A DNA stretch of 64,000 nt from Leptodontidium sp. MPI-SDFR-AT-0119 (Eukaryota; Ascomycota; Leotiomycetes; Helotiales; Leptodontidiaceae). Under the pieces are notes generated by a model, which did no database searches, was not told where the DNA came from, and worked only from the letters and a program-made list of their open reading frames with translations. Location of the stretch: the NCBI GenBank assembly GCA_020726505.1, contig JAHLEZ010000002.1, forward strand, positions 2,232,001 to 2,296,000. The letters are read 5' to 3'. A program made the translations under genes and the position numbers. The stretch's first letter is position 1, and every line of letters begins with the position of its first letter. Below are positions 1 through 11,430 of this stretch, piece after piece.

Positions 1-267
1 GTCCGCAGGGAACTACTACTTCTGGATTCCGATGGTAGCGCCGTTCTTCGGCTGCCTGTTTGGTGGTTGGTTGTATGATGTGTTTATCTTTACTGGTATG
101 TTTTCTCTCCTGTACCCTGGCGGAGGAGATGGTGTATGAATCTTGTGCAGCTTTACTAATGCATCCGTTTCTCCCGAATAGGTGATTCGCCAATCAACAC
201 GCCATGGTGGGGATTCAAGCGTATGTTGGGTTTGAGCTCAAAGAAGACTGCTGGGTCGCATGTTTGA
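1..267 (+). CDS. Aquaglyceroporin (MIP family), C-terminal end, partial
   Basis: The window opens inside this gene, so only the last two exons are visible: 1-95 and 182-267. The intron (96-181) starts GTATGT, has a TACTAAT-like branch site and ends TAG. The translated end contains [18 protein letters not shown], then SPINTPWWG, which is the last transmembrane helix and the short cytosolic tail of fungal aquaglyceroporins. These channels pass glycerol and/or water across the plasma membrane. The NPA-type selectivity motifs lie upstream of the window, so substrate preference cannot be judged. The stop codon is TGA at 265-267. The family call is fairly secure from the tail; the subfamily is not. 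Confidence 0.75.
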
Positions 268-3200
268 GATTTCCTGACTATCTCTTGCATTGTGGGGTTT
301 GTTGAGGGAGATGGAGATGTGGGGGTGATGGATGGATAGAGACTGGAGACTGGATGATGAATTTGATGATCTTATGATTTTTTACGAGTGCGGGTGAGAT
401 GGGATGGGATGAGAGAAGGGGTTGTGGTATGGGGTTGAAAGGAGAGAGAGTATTGGGAGCAGGTTCAGTGATTTGGAGAGGCGATTTCGGTGTCTACGAT
501 CGCGATATGAGTTTCATACTCTCTGTTGAATAATTTTGGAAGGCAAGATATCTTCTTGGGAAATCTGATTCTCGTTCTGGTTCTGGTTATAGTTATGAAG
601 ACAGCCCGTAAGGGAGGGAGGGGGCCAGGTGAAGGAGAGTTTGGCGATGAGACTGATAGGTCCCGTATTATGGAGCTTAAAAAATGAATTAGAAAATAAA
701 ACTACTATTGGCCATCACTAAATCCGTGCACCTCTCTCTCTCTCTCTCTTGAGTTGGTTCAAGAGGACTTACTTCGCTTTTCGAAAGCGTCCAGTAATAA
801 GTAGGCTACAAGGTAGGGAGTGTAGATACATATATCCTGGTTATGAATAGTGCATCACATATTCGTTAATCAAGGAATTCTTGAAGCCCGTGGCGTGCGT
901 GGTTGTTCGTAGGTACAGTAGATGGATGCCCGTTTGGGAGAAAGATCAAGCACAAGCACAACGGGAATTAATACATGAGGAAGAAACCTGTGATTCTTTT
1001 ATCGAATCTACAGTATGGCGTGATATAGCGTAGCGCACTCTTTCAGTGTGGAACTACTTACAAGCGCGAGCGATGCGGGCGGAAACTACTGTAGGGATTG
1101 GGGAGGCTAGAAAAGCCGACTAAGCTGCGCTGCCGCGACGATGAAGAGGTACTTTACACTTTACAGATTTCTCTCGGTGTTAGATTCTTTGCTAGTCATG
1201 TTTCATGCCTACAGTAGGAAGGAGGAGCTTGCGAAGCTGTGAGAAGTATGAAGATTAATACAACGACGGACGGTGAATCTGTTTGCACATGGTGAGTGGA
1301 TTTGCTTTGTATATTTCTTAATTCTGGGATTTTTTCTTAGGGTGTGTTGTACTGTACTGTACCTCTTAAGAGATTGAATCAGCCTGCCGTGAGTCTTCGC
1401 TTAGCTTCCTCAAATCGCGATACTTACTATTTCAGCATGATGATGATCTGCGGACTGAAAAACCGTCCGACTTTTTTGTTTATTTTGCAGGAAGCGTGAT
1501 TTCGGAGGGGAAGTGAACGCACGGCGAACGCTGGTTCGAATCCTTCGTATTTCCAAGAAACAATATACGTTCATATAATCCCACCACATCGTCGTTGAAC
1601 TGGCGCTTTCGTTTCAAAGCGATCGATCTTCGGGTAGGCCGAGGAAATCAGCAAGCCAGTGGTGCTCGTGACGGTTGAAAGAGTTGACGTAATCGGCATA
1701 CGTGTGGCAATTGCTGGGATCGTGATAATTTCTGCAGTCATCGAGACTTCTAGGACTCGGGAGTGGTTGAGTGGGCAGCGTCACATAGAGAGAGGTACAC
1801 AAGAAACGGTTGAAAGAATGCGAGGGTGACGGCAGTTTAAGACATGTTTCGGACTTGGGCATGGTCTTATCAAAGCTAGGAAGCCTCATTTCTGGTTTTT
1901 TTGATGTTGTGCTTCGCAGCTTCGCTGGAGTATCTCGCTGCACGTTTCCGTAAGGTGACGAGGAATCATGCAGCGGGATCGAACGGTCTGAGAGGAGTAC
2001 TGTACATGGTTGCACAAAAACGGCGGCACGTTGAGACGTCAGATGATTTGATTTCAAGCTGCGTAGAGGTTGGAGTAAGGACTTGATGTTCAGAGTTTTT
2101 GGGAGCTGCATTTACCCATCGGCCCCTTGCAGGGTGTATTGCAAGGTAGGTACTTAGCCTTGTTAAGGTAGATCATGAGACTCACGAACCTCTCAGATGT
2201 CTCAAATAATTACCTCCATTTTCCTTCAAGGAGAGAACCTACACCAGTACTTATTGGCCCGGATGTCACATGATACGGTCGTCCGGCGTTGTGTCTCTCC
2301 AAGCTGTTGAATAGCTCCGACTTTGAATAGTGAGTTGGCTCATATTTCAGCCTCAATGTGAGTACTTATAGGAGAGTTTACAAGTCGAGTGTTGAATTGT
2401 CTCAAATCGGTGAAGCTTCGTAAAATTGTGGAGTTATTAGAGATGTCGGACGGCTAGCGAGTGTATATTTGGATGCATTTCAACTTTGCAAGATATCATA
2501 AGACTGTTGATAGCTTTAATAGTTAAAAAGATGATCCCCGACCATCAATTTGACCCCAAGGTAGATTTACACGCCAACACATACGCAAACTTTCAGCTCT
2601 TTGCGTCGAGTGTGGAAGTGATGACCAGAGAGAGCCTGTGGAATCAGTATAGATCATGAATTACTATTAAACTAACGGAAGCTCGATATGTATAGCAACG
2701 TAGGGAAGACAGAAGCCCAGGGAAATGGAGATGACTCGACGAGACAACCCCTAGGCTTGTAACTTATCCTGAGATTCACCGAAAGAGTCTAGGGACCTTA
2801 AATAGACCCCACTGTATAGTTGTGAAATCGAACGAAAAGATGGCAAATCAACTTATACTAGAAGAATGGAAGGATTAGTCGAATATTAAGCTCCAAACGA
2901 CATTTAACTCTATCTTGTGGGTGGATTCTGAAATGGGGGACGCATATGCTTGTTACATCAGTCCGTGGGGGATCCCTCAACCACGAAATTATCTAATGCA
3001 AATATTAACCGCCTTTCCTAGGGAGTAGATAGCCCCACCCGTAGATCGACGAATAACAGAGTATTATCACCGGGCATCTACAGCTATGTGGTTCCAATCG
3101 GCCAAGTCCAAACCGGCGGGTCCGCCCCTGACAGATTAGCGCGGCCTGTCTCCAAAAATAAGACGCGAACCCGAACAGATATTTCCCCTTTTGGAAATGG

Positions 3201-3446
3201 AAATACGAGTACCAGCCAAGGACAACCCGAGGCTGTTCAGATAAAGACCATCAAGTGCCCAAATTTCCAACATTCTACTATGCTAATCTTCTATTTCTTG
3301 TTCTTTTTCAATTTCTTCTGATTTTCTCCAGCTCTCAATTACCCCAAGTACTTTGTTTCTTTAGAGGACGGCACATCCACCGGAGCAAGCAAACGGCTCC
3401 CACACTTGAGTCTTCCACTCACGAACAATTTCCTGCTAGAGACATT
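268..3446. other. Long intergenic region, no supported gene
   Basis: About 3.2 kb follow the aquaglyceroporin stop. I see a CT microsatellite near 730-750 and no domain-bearing ORF. The one ORF of any size (1614-2111, minus strand) is listed separately with low confidence. The last few hundred bases before 3447 are presumably the promoter and 5' leader of the RTA1-like gene. Confidence 0.5.
1614..2111 (-). CDS. Hypothetical 165-aa ORF, weakly supported
   Basis: This is a single ATG-started ORF in an otherwise gene-free stretch. I do not recognise the protein. It is rich in Ser, Pro and His and has no signal peptide, membrane segment or known motif. The C-terminal third (NCHTYADYVNSFNRHEHHW) looks more like folded protein than the rest. 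Against it: there is no recognisable domain, and the N-terminal half has the composition of chance translation. It may be an orphan gene or a random ORF. Confidence 0.2.
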   Translation of the reverse strand: MQLPKTLNIKSLLQPLRSLKSNHLTSQRAAVFVQPCTVLLSDRSIPLHDSSSPYGNVQRDTPAKLRSTTSKKPEMRLPSFDKTMPKSETCLKLPSPSHSFNRFLCTSLYVTLPTQPLPSPRSLDDCRNYHDPSNCHTYADYVNSFNRHEHHWLADFLGLPEDRSL

Positions 3447-4369
3447 ATGGTTACCGGAGATGGACCTTTTGGTCCCGTTGTTAATGGCACAATGATTGTG
3501 TTCTTCGAATACCGCCCCAACAAAGCCGCAGGCTACAGTTTTACCGCGCTCTTCGGACTTCTCAGTTTGGCACATCTGATATATATTTTCTGGCGGCGTG
3601 CTTGGTTTTTCATCCCTTTTTTCCTTGGTGGTATAGGTACGTTATCATACTCAAGACCTCCTCTACTGAGGAACGATATCTGATTTGTGTAGCGGAAACC
3701 TTTGGCTACTATGGCCGCGCACTCGCCTCAGACGAGCCCGACAAAGTCGGACCGTTTATCCTTCAGAACCTTCTCATTCTCGTAGCCACGCCTTTCCTCG
3801 CCGCTAGCGTCTACATGAGTCTTGGAAGAGTCATCACTGCCCTCGATGCCCACCGCCATTCTATTATCAATATTCGGTGGATGACGAAGATTTATGTCCT
3901 CGTCGACTTTGGGTGCATAGTCAGCCAGTTCATAGGCGCGACCCTACCGGCTTCAGGCGATCCAGACGCTATCAAGAAGTCTAGAATTATTCTCTTAGGA
4001 GGCTTAATTACTCAACTGGTGGCCTTGTCACTCTTCATTTTCACATCTTGGCACGCCCATGTTCGCATCAGGAGGGACCCTCCTGAAGTTTTGTTGAAAG
4101 GCTCTCGATTGAGATGGCAGAATCACTTTAGAGCTATCGAGTGCGTTACGGTGCTGATGATTGTGCGGAGTCTGGTCAGGGCGATTGAGTATCTTCAAGG
4201 AGAGGGAGGATACATCATCACCCATGAGATCTTTTTGTATGCCTTTGATGCGGCGTTGATGGCGATTGTTATGTTGATCTTTCTGGTGATTTACCCGGGG
4301 CGGCTTGTTCAGGATGCTCGCAAGATGAAAAGTGATCAGGATGGGAACTTTTTGCTGAGTGGCTCATAG
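3447..4369 (+). CDS. RTA1-like family membrane protein
   Basis: Two exons, 3447-3636 and 3693-4369, give 288 aa. The intron is GTACGT...TAG, 56 nt, and restores the reading GGIAETFGYYGRAL, a signature of the RTA1 family. Hydrophobic segments across the whole length fit seven transmembrane helices, for example around residues 30-48, 85-108, 122-142 and 153-175 and near the C-terminus. RTA1 relatives include yeast Rta1/Rsb1, linked to resistance to toxic lipids such as 7-aminocholesterol and sphingoid bases; the exact transport role is unsettled. An upstream in-frame extension exists, but the start at 3447 (MVTGDGPFGPV) matches the usual short N-terminus. The gene is followed on the same strand by a Zn2Cys6 regulator, but nothing shows that it controls this gene. 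Confidence 0.85.
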
Positions 4370-4967
4370 GAAGAGGCTTGGATGCTGATTCGTGGAGGGG
4401 TGGGAGAATAGAGAATGTTTTAGCTTAGATTTTGAAATTGATGTTTGAATATAATTGTATTTATGGTTTAAATTTAGACATGCCTGTCAGATACTTGATG
4501 ATAAGCGGTTGAAGAATATTGAGCCTTGAAATTGAACTCGAAATTATTCAGAATAGAACGGGACCTTCTTCAAGATGATCGGCACTTCAGGTTTCGCGTC
4601 GGAGATTTCCATGTCCTGCACTGAGCAGGGCTGAAACATGCGAAACAATGCTTGTTCGAAGTCTCCACAAATATTCCATTTCCGGTGTTGCAAAATACGA
4701 AATACGAGATCCAGTCTCAAAAAGGAAATTTCATATCTGAAAATACGAAGTAGTGGTGGCTTAGCATCTTCGCTCATTGGCCATCTCCAACCATTGACGA
4801 GTCAAGTCATCCTTCTGTTGCTGGAAAGTCTGGGGGCCTACTTGCAAGTACAATACAAAACGTCTTTGCTGAAGCCCCGAAGTTTAGTTGCGCCTACCTT
4901 TGCGAATCCGCGGATTCGCATTTACTGCATCATTACCTTTTTCGGCCAGTCTTTTCCACTGCATGTC
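4370..4967. other. Intergenic spacer between the RTA1-like and Zn2Cys6 genes
   Basis: About 600 bases hold the 3' end of the RTA1-like transcript and the promoter of the next gene. The ORF of the regulator is open upstream of its start to 4638, but the first residues there resemble no protein, so I treat it as leader. No repeats or RNA genes are seen. Confidence 0.5.
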
Positions 4968-6443
4968 ATGGAGTCTGCAGCAGAATCGAAAAGGGAGCGA
5001 CGACCGCATCGGAAATCTCGTCTCGGGTGTTTAGCATGCAAGCAGAGGAAAGTCAAATGCGATGAGAGCAGACCGATCTGTCTCAATTGCGTCCGAAGGG
5101 AGATCGATTGCAAATTCCCAAAGCATGATTCCACAAAACATGCTGGAGAGTCTCCGTCTACAAGCACCGGCCAAGCTACTCTACAGTCCCACCATGTTGG
5201 TGCGCGGCTCACCTCTGTGCATACTGAGAGCACAGTTCATACAACTTTCCGGTTCAAACCTTATATGAAGCGCCATGGCGGCGAGTCTGAAGCTCGTACG
5301 GCGGTCGATGAATCTGGGATTGATTTCAATCCAAGCGACAGTTCGCGAGCACTTACTGAGCAGAACTTCCAAGAACTGTCTGAAAGAGTCAGTTTCCTGG
5401 AGAGCAGCTTGAACAATCAGAAGCCTAAACTCGACGAGCCGATTAGTGTTCTGACATATGATGATATGGCCTTGATGCATCATTACTTCAACATGCCCGA
5501 CAAGACTCCCGGCGACGAGGAGCTACTCCAAGCTAGTTTACACCACCCGCACCTCTTGCATTTGATATTAGGCTTCTCTGCTCTACATTGGTCACGCCTA
5601 GAGTTGGACCGAAGAGATGATCTGGTGGCACAAGCCGACAGACACTATACCATTGGGATGCGAGGCGCGACTGAATTGATCGGCGGTGCGCGGCAGGAAA
5701 CTCAGGAGGACATGGCACTTGTATACAGGAGTGCTATCCTGATTGGGGTCTACAACCTCGCTCTGGGACCACAGCCAGGGGAGTACATCGGTTTCAGCGA
5801 CCACAATGGCGGGGTGAGTTTTCTGGTCTACTTGCGTGGCATACAAATCATCGGCGAGAACAAGGAAGGAAAGACAAAATCTACAGCGCCTGAAGCCCCC
5901 GATACGCCAAACCCTGAGATACAGAGCTGTGATATGGAGGTGTGTGCTCAGGACAACATTTCAGGCTCAAGTACTGGCTATGGAACACATATTGAGCAAC
6001 TCCGATGCCTCGCCCGAGCATGTCGCAACGATCTCCTGAACTCAACTTCAAAAGATACCTCCATATACCTCACGGCAATCAACCAACTCGAGCCATTCTT
6101 CAAAGAAATCTACGACTTCCAACCAGAAACATGCCCAACCCAGGGTAAAAGTGTGGATCCCCACAGCCGTGTGGCTTTCGCCTGGCTATACCGGGTTTCA
6201 AGCGGGTTCATCAACCGGCTGCAAGAGAAGGAGACACTTGCGCTCGCAATATTTGCGTGTTTTGCTTTGATTCTGAAGAAGCTTGAGACGGGGTGGGTGG
6301 TGGAGGGGTGGCCGGAACACATCATGTCTGGGGTTTGGAAGTTCTTGGGACCGGAATGGAGAGGTTTGGTTGAGTGGCCTATGCAAGAGATGGGTTTGGA
6401 GCATTTGGATGGTGGTTGGACAGCATCTCATGGATTTGTTTAG
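4968..6443 (+). CDS. Zn2Cys6 transcription factor (sterol-uptake-control type)
   Basis: A 491-aa nuclear DNA-binding regulator encoded by one exon. The binuclear zinc cluster is at the N-terminus: Cys21, 24, 31, 38, 41 and 48 with spacing C-x2-C-x6-C-x6-C-x2-C-x6-C, preceded by a basic stretch (RRPHRKSR). The middle region has features of the Upc2-like fungal regulators (MHHYFNMPDKTP, then HPHLLHLILGFSALH and a later GPQPGEYIGFSDH). This family often controls sterol or lipid-related genes, but the target here cannot be read from sequence. I chose the ATG at 4968 because the cluster normally lies within about 20 residues of the start; the upstream extension is low-complexity. It is convergent with the peptidase gene, with 99 bases between the stops. 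Confidence 0.88.
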   Translation: MESAAESKRERRPHRKSRLGCLACKQRKVKCDESRPICLNCVRREIDCKFPKHDSTKHAGESPSTSTGQATLQSHHVGARLTSVHTESTVHTTFRFKPYMKRHGGESEARTAVDESGIDFNPSDSSRALTEQNFQELSERVSFLESSLNNQKPKLDEPISVLTYDDMALMHHYFNMPDKTPGDEELLQASLHHPHLLHLILGFSALHWSRLELDRRDDLVAQADRHYTIGMRGATELIGGARQETQEDMALVYRSAILIGVYNLALGPQPGEYIGFSDHNGGVSFLVYLRGIQIIGENKEGKTKSTAPEAPDTPNPEIQSCDMEVCAQDNISGSSTGYGTHIEQLRCLARACRNDLLNSTSKDTSIYLTAINQLEPFFKEIYDFQPETCPTQGKSVDPHSRVAFAWLYRVSSGFINRLQEKETLALAIFACFALILKKLETGWVVEGWPEHIMSGVWKFLGPEWRGLVEWPMQEMGLEHLDGGWTASHGFV

Positions 6444-6542
6444 TGGATGTGGAGATATTGTAAATTATAGGTCCGTGTTTACATTAAGGAGAAAAAGGGG
6501 GCTGGCAGCGATGATCACAGGTTCAAGGCTGTAGCTTGTTGT

Positions 6543-7267
6543 CTACATTCCCCAGCTATCGGAAACTGCTTTGATCAAGGCCGTTGTAACATCTTTGCCT
6601 CTCTCAAAGTCATCTTTTCCCTGCATATTAGGCACGTGGAAAAACAGCACCCTCCTCCGCCCCTGCGGTCCATACTTCCTCCAGAACCACTCCAAGCTCG
6701 CATAGTAAACAAAACCACACACATAATTCCCAACATCATCACTCGTCCTAACATCAGCGATTGCTTTATCCTTCCCCTTGAACTTTCCAGCACTCGAGTT
6801 CAAATTTGTCTTCCACATCCTCAAAATATCTTCAAGATCCAACGTAGACTCTAACCTCGCTGGACTTTTCCCCCAAACTTTCTTCGTCTCAGCCCTCGTG
6901 AAGACCTTCCTCTTCTCATCAGGGATCTCATGATAGCCATCTCTCTCAGCACCTTTCTCAATAGCGAAATACTCTCGGTCGGCTGCGAGACCCATGTGGA
7001 TGACAACATCTGGTCGGTGCTTCTCGAGGATCTTGTGAACTTCGAGAAGGGAGTGATATTCCGCTTTGAGAGGTTCAGGATGGACGATGATACGGACGCC
7101 GTTGATAGTAGAAGGGAGGAGAGAGGCGATTTCCCAGGATGGGTTGATTCTAATGTCGAGGAATTGCTGGGGCTGTTAGTTTTCTGCGGGGGTGGATAGT
7201 GGGGTGGGTGAGGTACGCCAAAGCCGGTTACCAGGACTGTGGGTTCGTAAGCCTCGTGTTCTGCCAT
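6543..7267 (-). CDS. Pyroglutamyl-peptidase I (peptidase family C15)
   Basis: This enzyme removes N-terminal pyroglutamate from peptides, in the cytosol. Two exons, 7267-7217 and 7166-6543, give 224 aa, close to the family length. Splicing at the second of two nearby AG sites gives GFGQFLDIRINPSWEIA, matching the family start GFGPF...NPSWE; the first AG would add two residues and lies only 2 nt from the CTAAC branch site. The catalytic triad is visible: Glu in GLAADREYFAIEK, Cys in GNYVCGFVYY and His in FFHVPN. The intron is about 50 nt (GTACCT...CCAG). The gene diverges from the dynamin gene; the spacer between them carries a perfect 21-bp inverted repeat. Confidence 0.9.
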
Positions 7268-8470
7268 ATTTACGGTGATGCTCTTTTCTGTACTCGGCCT
7301 TAGGATTGTTAATTTGGTAGAGAAATTGTGGCTGAGTCATCGTGAAGTGTTCGATGTGGGGGCGTTGGGTAGCGATTCCAACACTGCAATTTTAGCCCCA
7401 GGAATAGGAGGCCAAGGCCATTCATTCCATGGGGCTAAAATTGCAGTGTTTCCTAAGAAAATCTGCAAGAAGAAAATCTGCAGATTGACCTCCGGCTCGG
7501 AGCAATGTACTTCCCTCTTTCTAACTACTTCTCTGATCTCAATCCCTCTCTCTCCATCCCGGCCCAGACTTTAGTCCGACTGAAGATCATGTCACGTGCA
7601 TCTACCATATTTCGCGAATGCGGCTGTGCTTCGCCGTAGAACTCAACATCGATCGCCAGAGTCCACGTCATTTGCACAGTAAGATGCCCTCAATTGGATC
7701 GAAAGGCAGCATTTCATCCCGCATGCCATTGCTCTTGTTTCTGATCGAGGACGAGGCTCTGGCATCTGGCAGCTGGAAGCCTGGGCTGGTTGCAAGTGCA
7801 GCAGCCATCTCCAGCTGAGGGGTTGGCGCAAAGCCAAATATTGAGAGGCTTTTTGGCAGATGCAGACACAAACAACTCAGAGCAGGCTGCGTTGTTTATA
7901 TCGCCTCAGGATGAGTGTTCGTCGTCACGGCTTTTGCACTGCCCACCAAGTGGTTCTTGGCAAACTCCAGAACATGTTTGCATCTCCCAGCAGCAGCAGC
8001 CTACCACCAATACTGCACCAGCACTACCCTGCATACCAGCCCTACAAATATTGCCACCGGCACTCGGGAAGCCTCATTTGTAGATCACCAGCTAGGTAGC
8101 TTGTCTAGTAGTGGGGGAAACGCAACCTGGTTACGTCTCTGTACGCCACAGCTGTGGATTGTATGGACAGACTCGACAGTTCGTCGTCATATTGCAATCC
8201 CAGCAACTACTGTAGCTTGTCTGCTTTTCGATACCTAGGTACTGTAGGGATTGATGCAAGGAAGCCTAGCAAGCCATGTGGCTTTCAGCATGTGCATATG
8301 TGTGTATCCAGACAGGTGGCGAGGCTGGGACTTTGTGTCTGGTAGGTATTTAAGAGACAAGGCCACGCAAAACATTCCTGACATTCCCTCTTTTTTGTTA
8401 CAATCTCACCTGTTTTGAAGAGTACTGTTGTGTTGCATAGCAAAAAGGACTCTAATTCGTAGTCGTGAAA
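7268..8470. other. Divergent promoter region (peptidase / dynamin)
   Basis: This 1.2-kb spacer separates two divergent genes and should contain both promoters. It holds the inverted repeat described at 7380-7450 and a short direct repeat of AAGAAAATCTGC at about 7456-7483. No ORF in it has a recognisable product. Confidence 0.5.
7380..7450. repeat. Perfect 21-bp inverted repeat (hairpin)
   Basis: The left arm 7380-7400 (AACACTGCAATTTTAGCCCC plus A) is the exact reverse complement of the right arm 7430-7450, with a 29-nt spacer. Allowing a single unpaired base at 7429, the stem extends by five more pairs (7401-7405 with 7424-7428). It lies about 110 bases upstream of the peptidase start codon. 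It could be a small foldback element or a structured regulatory site; no convincing target duplication flanks it. Confidence 0.85.
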
Positions 8471-11193
8471 ATGACGAAACAGTAAGCAGACCTCAAAAAT
8501 CCAAAAACCTGATATCCCACTGCTAACACGTGATGCAGCCCAATGTCTGTCGGCGCAGCCGTAGACGCTCAAGATTTCGCCGGCGAGCAACAAGGTCTTC
8601 TGGATCTTATCGACAAGCTTCAATTCGCCCAACTCGATAATGTCAAACTTCCCCAGATTGTGGTGGTGGGAGACCAATCGGCTGGCAAAAGCTCAGTTCT
8701 AGAGGCGATAACTGGAACGCCATTTCCACGAGAGGCTGGAGCATGTACTAGATTCGCAACTGAGATTCGACTAAGGAGAGCCAAGGAAGAGAAGTTTGTG
8801 ATCAAAATCATACCGGATCGCACTCGTCCGATGGCAGAGCAGAAGCGACTTCTGGATTTCGGAAATCACGTGGATCAGACTGTTCCTTTTGATGTTCTTA
8901 TGAGCCACGCTGTCGAGCAGATCGCACCAAAGAGGATACCTGGAAGATTTGCCACGAGGGATGTACTGGTTGTTGAAAAGTCTGGACCAACTGAGCCGCT
9001 TTTGACTCTTGTTGATTTACCTGGTCTGGTTCGAAACGCAAACAACGATCAATCCGAGGATGACATCAAAGCTATCAACGATCTCACAGACAAGTATATG
9101 AAGAGTTCTCGGACGATCATCCTCGCAGTTGTTGGTGGAAATGGAGATTATGTACAAGCCCCAGTCTTGAACAAGGCTCGCAAATTCGACCCTTCTGGTT
9201 CTCGAACAATCGGCGTTCTCACCAAGCCGGATTTGACGGAATCGATCGGTCTCGAAGATAAATTCATTGCTCTGGTCAACAATCAAGACAAACACAACGA
9301 CTTCAAGCTGGGCTGGTACGTCCTGCTCAACCCTGGACCCCGCGATGTGGGACAGGAGTGGCCTACGGCTGAGGAGAGGAAGGCGAAGGAGGATCAATTC
9401 TTCAACAGCGGCAAATGGGCATCACTTTCGCCAAACATGTGCGGTGTGGCAGCTTTGAAGCAGAAACTCAGCCAGCAGCTGCAAAGACATATCGGCAAGC
9501 ATGTCAGAACACTGCGAGATGAGATTTCGAAAGCACTTCAGGAATGTGAGGCAGAACTCAAGAGCATGGGTACCGGCAAGGACACCATCGAGGAGATGCG
9601 CGGGGAACTTATCGCCCTCTGTTCTGATTCGAGTGACCTGGTAAAACCCGCCGTTGATGGTACTTTCAAGAATCCACCTGGCAAATCGTTCTTCCCAAGG
9701 GGAGTCGATGCTCGCGGAACGCCTGCTCAGAAGCTTCGCGCTCGAGTTGTCGATGAAAATCGACGATTTGCGGCTCGCGTGAGATTGATCGGTCATAAGC
9801 ATAACTTCACGCCTGGACCAGAAACCCAGAATCCGGTCACGAGAGCGATGAAGGGGACGATGACCAAAGCACAATTCGCCAAGAAGGAAGTCGAACCACT
9901 CATCCAGCAAAACACCGGAACGGAGTTTCCTCTCGACTACAACCCTCGCCTCGTTTACTCTCTCTTCCAGGAATATTCCGAGAACTGGCCTCGACTTGCT
10001 CAGCAGCACAAGGATAATCTGGGAGTTATCTGCAGTGAGTTCTTGGCTGAAGTTATTGATGATGTCTGGCCTCAACGGATGCGAGAACCTCTCCGCACAG
10101 AGTTTTTGGATCAGCAGATGAAGGATATGTTGGACAAGTCTAGGGCAGAAGTTGTCAATCTGGAGAACGATCAACATCTTGAGGTTCAACCTTACGATCT
10201 AGAATATACCGAGCGAATCAAGCAGTGGCGTTCTGCTGCTCCACCGGACAACCCTTACACCGAGGCTGAAGAAGTGTTGGAAAAGATGCTCATTCATTAT
10301 GAGGTATGTTTAACACCTGTTGCGAATTGAACATTTCTAACCGTTTCTAGCTTTCATCCAGAATCTTCATCACAAACGTGATCACCCAAGTCATAGAGCG
10401 TCACCTCCTCCAAGGTCTCTACGGCATCTTCGGATCAGTCAAGATCTACAACCTCAAAGACGCCCAAATCGAGAAGATCGCGGCCGAAAACAAAGCTACA
10501 AGGGACAAGCGAATAGCCCTGAAAGCCAAGAAAGTAGCCATCGAAGAAGCAGGAGACATCTGCGCCAAGCTATCCATGCGGAAGGAACTTCGATCGTACG
10601 AAGAAGACGACATCGACAGCCCCAGCTCAGACGACGAAGATGTCCCTACACCCAGCTCCTCAGAGCAAAGCCGTACTCAGCGACGAGCTCACAAGCCTGT
10701 GCCAGAGCCCTCGCAGCAAGCGCAACAAGCTCCTATCCGCGCCACGCCCACGGTAGTTGATGTCAGCACCCCAGTTACGAACTACATCCCCGCTCGTGAG
10801 CCCCGCGAATACGCATCAACATCTACACCAACACACACGACTGGCGATTTCTCGCGCACCCCAGGAAGCTGGCATGACGGACCGGCTGACCACTTCTCCG
10901 CTCCCAATGAGCCGCAGTACCCGCCGCCTCCTCCACGCCGTCCCGACAAGCAGCGAATCGACGATCCCTTTTACCCCGTCTCGCCGCCCGATTCGGGCAG
11001 TCGGAGGAACTTCGCCAGCGAGGATGTGACCAGCAATGGGAATGGTCATCGCACGACGAGTTCATACCCTGAAGCGCCCGTTAGAGCGCCGAGCACGAAT
11101 AGCATTTCGCAGCAGCAGGATTATGTCGATGATTATGGGAGAGCTGGGCCGGGGAAGAAGACTGCTAGATGGTTGAAGGGGATGAAGAACTAA
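8471..11193 (+). CDS. Dynamin-family large GTPase
   Basis: Three exons, 8471-8481, 8539-10303 and 10351-11193, give 872 aa. The first exon is only 11 nt (MTKH junction) and is joined by a GTAAGC...GCAG intron with a perfect TGCTAAC branch site; without it translation could start at 8543. The GTPase domain shows G1 GDQSAGKSS (residues 48-56), a G3 DLPG near 165 and G4 TKPD near 232. The middle and GTPase-effector regions follow to about residue 660. The tail is acidic, then Pro/Ser-rich, with a basic end (KKTARWLKGMKN). No PH or transmembrane domain is seen, so it resembles the Mx/Vps1-like fungal dynamins that self-assemble on membranes; the exact membrane target is unknown. It is convergent with the histidine phosphatase gene. 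A run of about 19 T follows the stop at 11234. Confidence 0.9.
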
Positions 11194-11430
11194 AAGGATA
11201 TTGTAGGACTTATTTTTAGTCACCTGTTAAGCGTTTTTTTTTTTTTTTTTTTGGACTTCAGCTGTGGTGTTGGTGGGAGGACTTTTAGTTATACTTTTGA
11301 GATGTCTTTCCCTCTCCCAGATTTAGTTATACCCCACATTTACCCCCACAGTATATAGTCAATAAATCTTTACATTTCCCCATCACCATATTTGAAGCGA
11401 ATCAATAGCAGCTTTATTTCTAATATACTT

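Noticed and set aside
1533..1543. tRNA B-box-like GGTTCGAATCC
   Set aside because: The T stem does not pair, no A box or acceptor stem lies upstream, so it is not a tRNA gene.
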